From: Rhodococcus sp. W8901
GTDB taxonomy: Bacteria > Actinomycetota > Actinomycetes > Mycobacteriales > Mycobacteriaceae
Direction: 5' to 3'
Assembly (NCBI RefSeq): GCF_013348805.1
Contig: NZ_CP054690.1
Location: 1,984,001-2,048,000, forward strand
Length of the DNA: 64,000 nucleotides
Below, piece by piece: positions 62,824-64,000 of the stretch. Numbering within the stretch: the stretch's first letter is position 1; every line of letters starts with the position of its first letter. Position numbers and translations under genes: made by a program. A model generated the notes under the pieces. The model did no database searches and was not told where the DNA came from. It saw nothing but the letters and a program-made list of their open reading frames with translations.

Positions 62824-62944
62824 CGAGTGAGCTGTCGGCGCATCCACAGCTCGCTACCTGACGGACTGCGGTGTGGGGGACGAAGAATGTCAGCATTGTT
62901 ACGCTCCCCGGAGGGGAGCGCAGATCGACCTTTTTGGGGGGCGC

Positions 62945-63244
62945 ATGTCGCTGATCGTGGATCCGGAGATGTTGCGGCAGTTCAGTTCCGCAGTGGCCGG
63001 AACTTCCGAGTCGTTGGCAGGGCTGGACGTGAGTTCACCGTTTGTAGACTGCCAGGAGGCCTTGCCGGGCACTGAAATTTCGACCGTTTCGGTCCGAGGG
63101 TGCGATGCAGTCGCTGCGGCACTCAGAAATGTGTGCGTCAGGCTGGGAGTCATCTCGCAAATCTCCACCGGGACTGCAAACAACTACGAAGTCTCCGAAG
63201 CGGATTTCAGTGAGATGCTGAATGCGATGGATGTACATCCGTGA
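62945..63244 (+). CDS. EspC-like ESX secretion-associated protein
   Basis: From ATG 62945, with a GGGGGG site upstream, the protein has 99 residues and starts MSLIVDPEMLRQFSSAVAG. The C-terminal YEVSE matches the YxxxE type VII signal. It is similar in size and layout to the 17901 protein. It is coupled to the next gene by a GTGA overlap. Confidence 0.75.
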   Translation: MSLIVDPEMLRQFSSAVAGTSESLAGLDVSSPFVDCQEALPGTEISTVSVRGCDAVAAALRNVCVRLGVISQISTGTANNYEVSEADFSEMLNAMDVHP

Positions 63245-64000
63245 TTCTCACCGTTTCACAGGTCACTTCGTGGAAACCGCACGCTCTTGGATCCGCTGCC
63301 GATGCGATCGATTCGATCGCGACGGCATTGGCCGAGCAGTTGGATGACGTCGTCGCGGCGCAATCGAATCTGTCCGAAACGTGGCGCGGATCAGCGGCGG
63401 ACGCGGCGACTGCGAGGATCACGCGGGAGAGATCGCTCGCCGTCGCGATATCGGATGCGATCGCTTCCATCGCGTACGAGCTCCGGAACAGCGCATCCGC
63501 GACGGAATCAGCCCGCGAGCACGTGCTGTCTGTGGTGACGGATGCGCGAACCCAGGGATACGCCGTCGACGACAGCGGAACCGTCGACCCCAGCGGGCTG
63601 CTCGGTTGGCTCCCGCTCGCGCCGCCCGAGACCAGAGACTACGCACGGATTCAGATTGAGAGGGACGCAGCAGAACTCACCCTGTCCGTTCTGGCGGCGC
63701 TGCGGGACGCAGCATCGGTTGCCGACGAGATGCAGCGAAGGCTGCGGGCCGCAATCGAGCATCTGGAAGTCACCGGAGCCGCCGCCGAATCGGGTGCCGT
63801 TGTCAGGTCCGAGAACGGGGGGTTCTCGTGGAAACCGGATGTACCTGCAACAACGGCAGCAGCGTCGATCGGTCTGGTCGCGGACGCCACGACGGAGGGC
63901 CTGGTCAGCGCGGCCAGGTCCTCGGGCGACGATGTCGCCCGCATCATCGGGAAAGGGTTCGGCCCGTTCGGCGCCGCGATCGGCGTGGTGCCGGCGATCG
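63241..64000 (+). CDS. WXG-type protein, 3' end off window
   Basis: The GTG at 63241 overlaps the previous stop and the frame stays open to base 64000, at least 253 residues. Near residue 45 it has SETWRGSAADAATARI, a W-R-G turn typical of WXG100 domains. The region after 200 is Gly-rich (IIGKGFGPFGAAIGVVPAI). Long WXG proteins preceded by a small EspC-like partner are often polymorphic toxins, with the toxin at the C-terminus, which is not visible here. Confidence 0.7.
   Translation, partial: MILTVSQVTSWKPHALGSAADAIDSIATALAEQLDDVVAAQSNLSETWRGSAADAATARITRERSLAVAISDAIASIAYELRNSASATESAREHVLSVVTDARTQGYAVDDSGTVDPSGLLGWLPLAPPETRDYARIQIERDAAELTLSVLAALRDAASVADEMQRRLRAAIEHLEVTGAAAESGAVVRSENGGFSWKPDVPATTAAASIGLVADATTEGLVSAARSSGDDVARIIGKGFGPFGAAIGVVPAI

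Overview
The window is high-GC DNA from a mycolic-acid-type actinobacterium. Rhodococcus or a close relative is the best guess. The inference rests on very long antisense open frames, frequent GTG starts, a RecBCD set, a mycothiol-enzyme-type protein, DUF3558-type lipoproteins and many small type VII (ESX) substrates. No rRNA, tRNA, CRISPR array, integrase or transposase was seen.

Layout. 0-4 kb: end of a lactate-utilisation operon (lutB, lutC) and a secreted Ig-repeat protein. 4.1-12.6 kb: recC-recB-recD, each coupled by a 4-base overlap. 12.6-16.8 kb: a TetR regulator divergent from a GH3 beta-glucosidase and an alpha/beta hydrolase. 16.8-17.1 kb: a scar made of two gene ends, the 3' end of the SIMPL-domain gene fused to the 3' end of recD. 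17.1-19.4 kb: a small ESX-substrate module. 19.4-22.4 kb: SIMPL protein, unknown protein, NfeD and slipin. 22.4-24.1 kb: a GIY-YIG protein and a YbjN-type protein.

24.3-56.2 kb is a large defence island. It begins with two cytosine-C5 methyltransferase homologues; the first has lost the catalytic cysteine. Next, divergent from a promoter region with a perfect 26-bp palindrome, lie two operons. The leftward one encodes an HTH-GHKL ATPase and two unknown proteins. The rightward one runs about 17.8 kb with overlapping or near-abutting genes: GHKL-SF2 helicase, UvrD-like helicase, DrmA-like helicase, DrmB-like DUF1998 protein, BRCT-like protein, a possible 44-residue protein, and two dynamin-like GTPases, the first with two G domains. 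I read this as a DISARM-related system that lacks a recognisable drmC and carries GHKL ATPases, a BRCT protein and dynamin-like GTPases in the same transcription unit. It is the main candidate for an undescribed system here. The island continues with a frameshifted DUF262-HNH (GmrSD-like) gene, a UvrD-type helicase with a RelE-like N-terminus, a displaced slipin 3' end, and an MmeI-like single-chain restriction-methylation enzyme.

56.4-64 kb returns to ordinary chromosome: an FAD-linked 2-hydroxyacid dehydrogenase, a DinB/maleylpyruvate-isomerase-like protein, a DUF429 protein, a tandemly duplicated lipoprotein plus ESX-substrate pair, and further ESX-type proteins running off the right edge.

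Gene-end relics (recD, SIMPL, slipin) lie beside or within the accessory blocks and record how they were inserted. All assignments come from reading motifs by eye; no database search was run.
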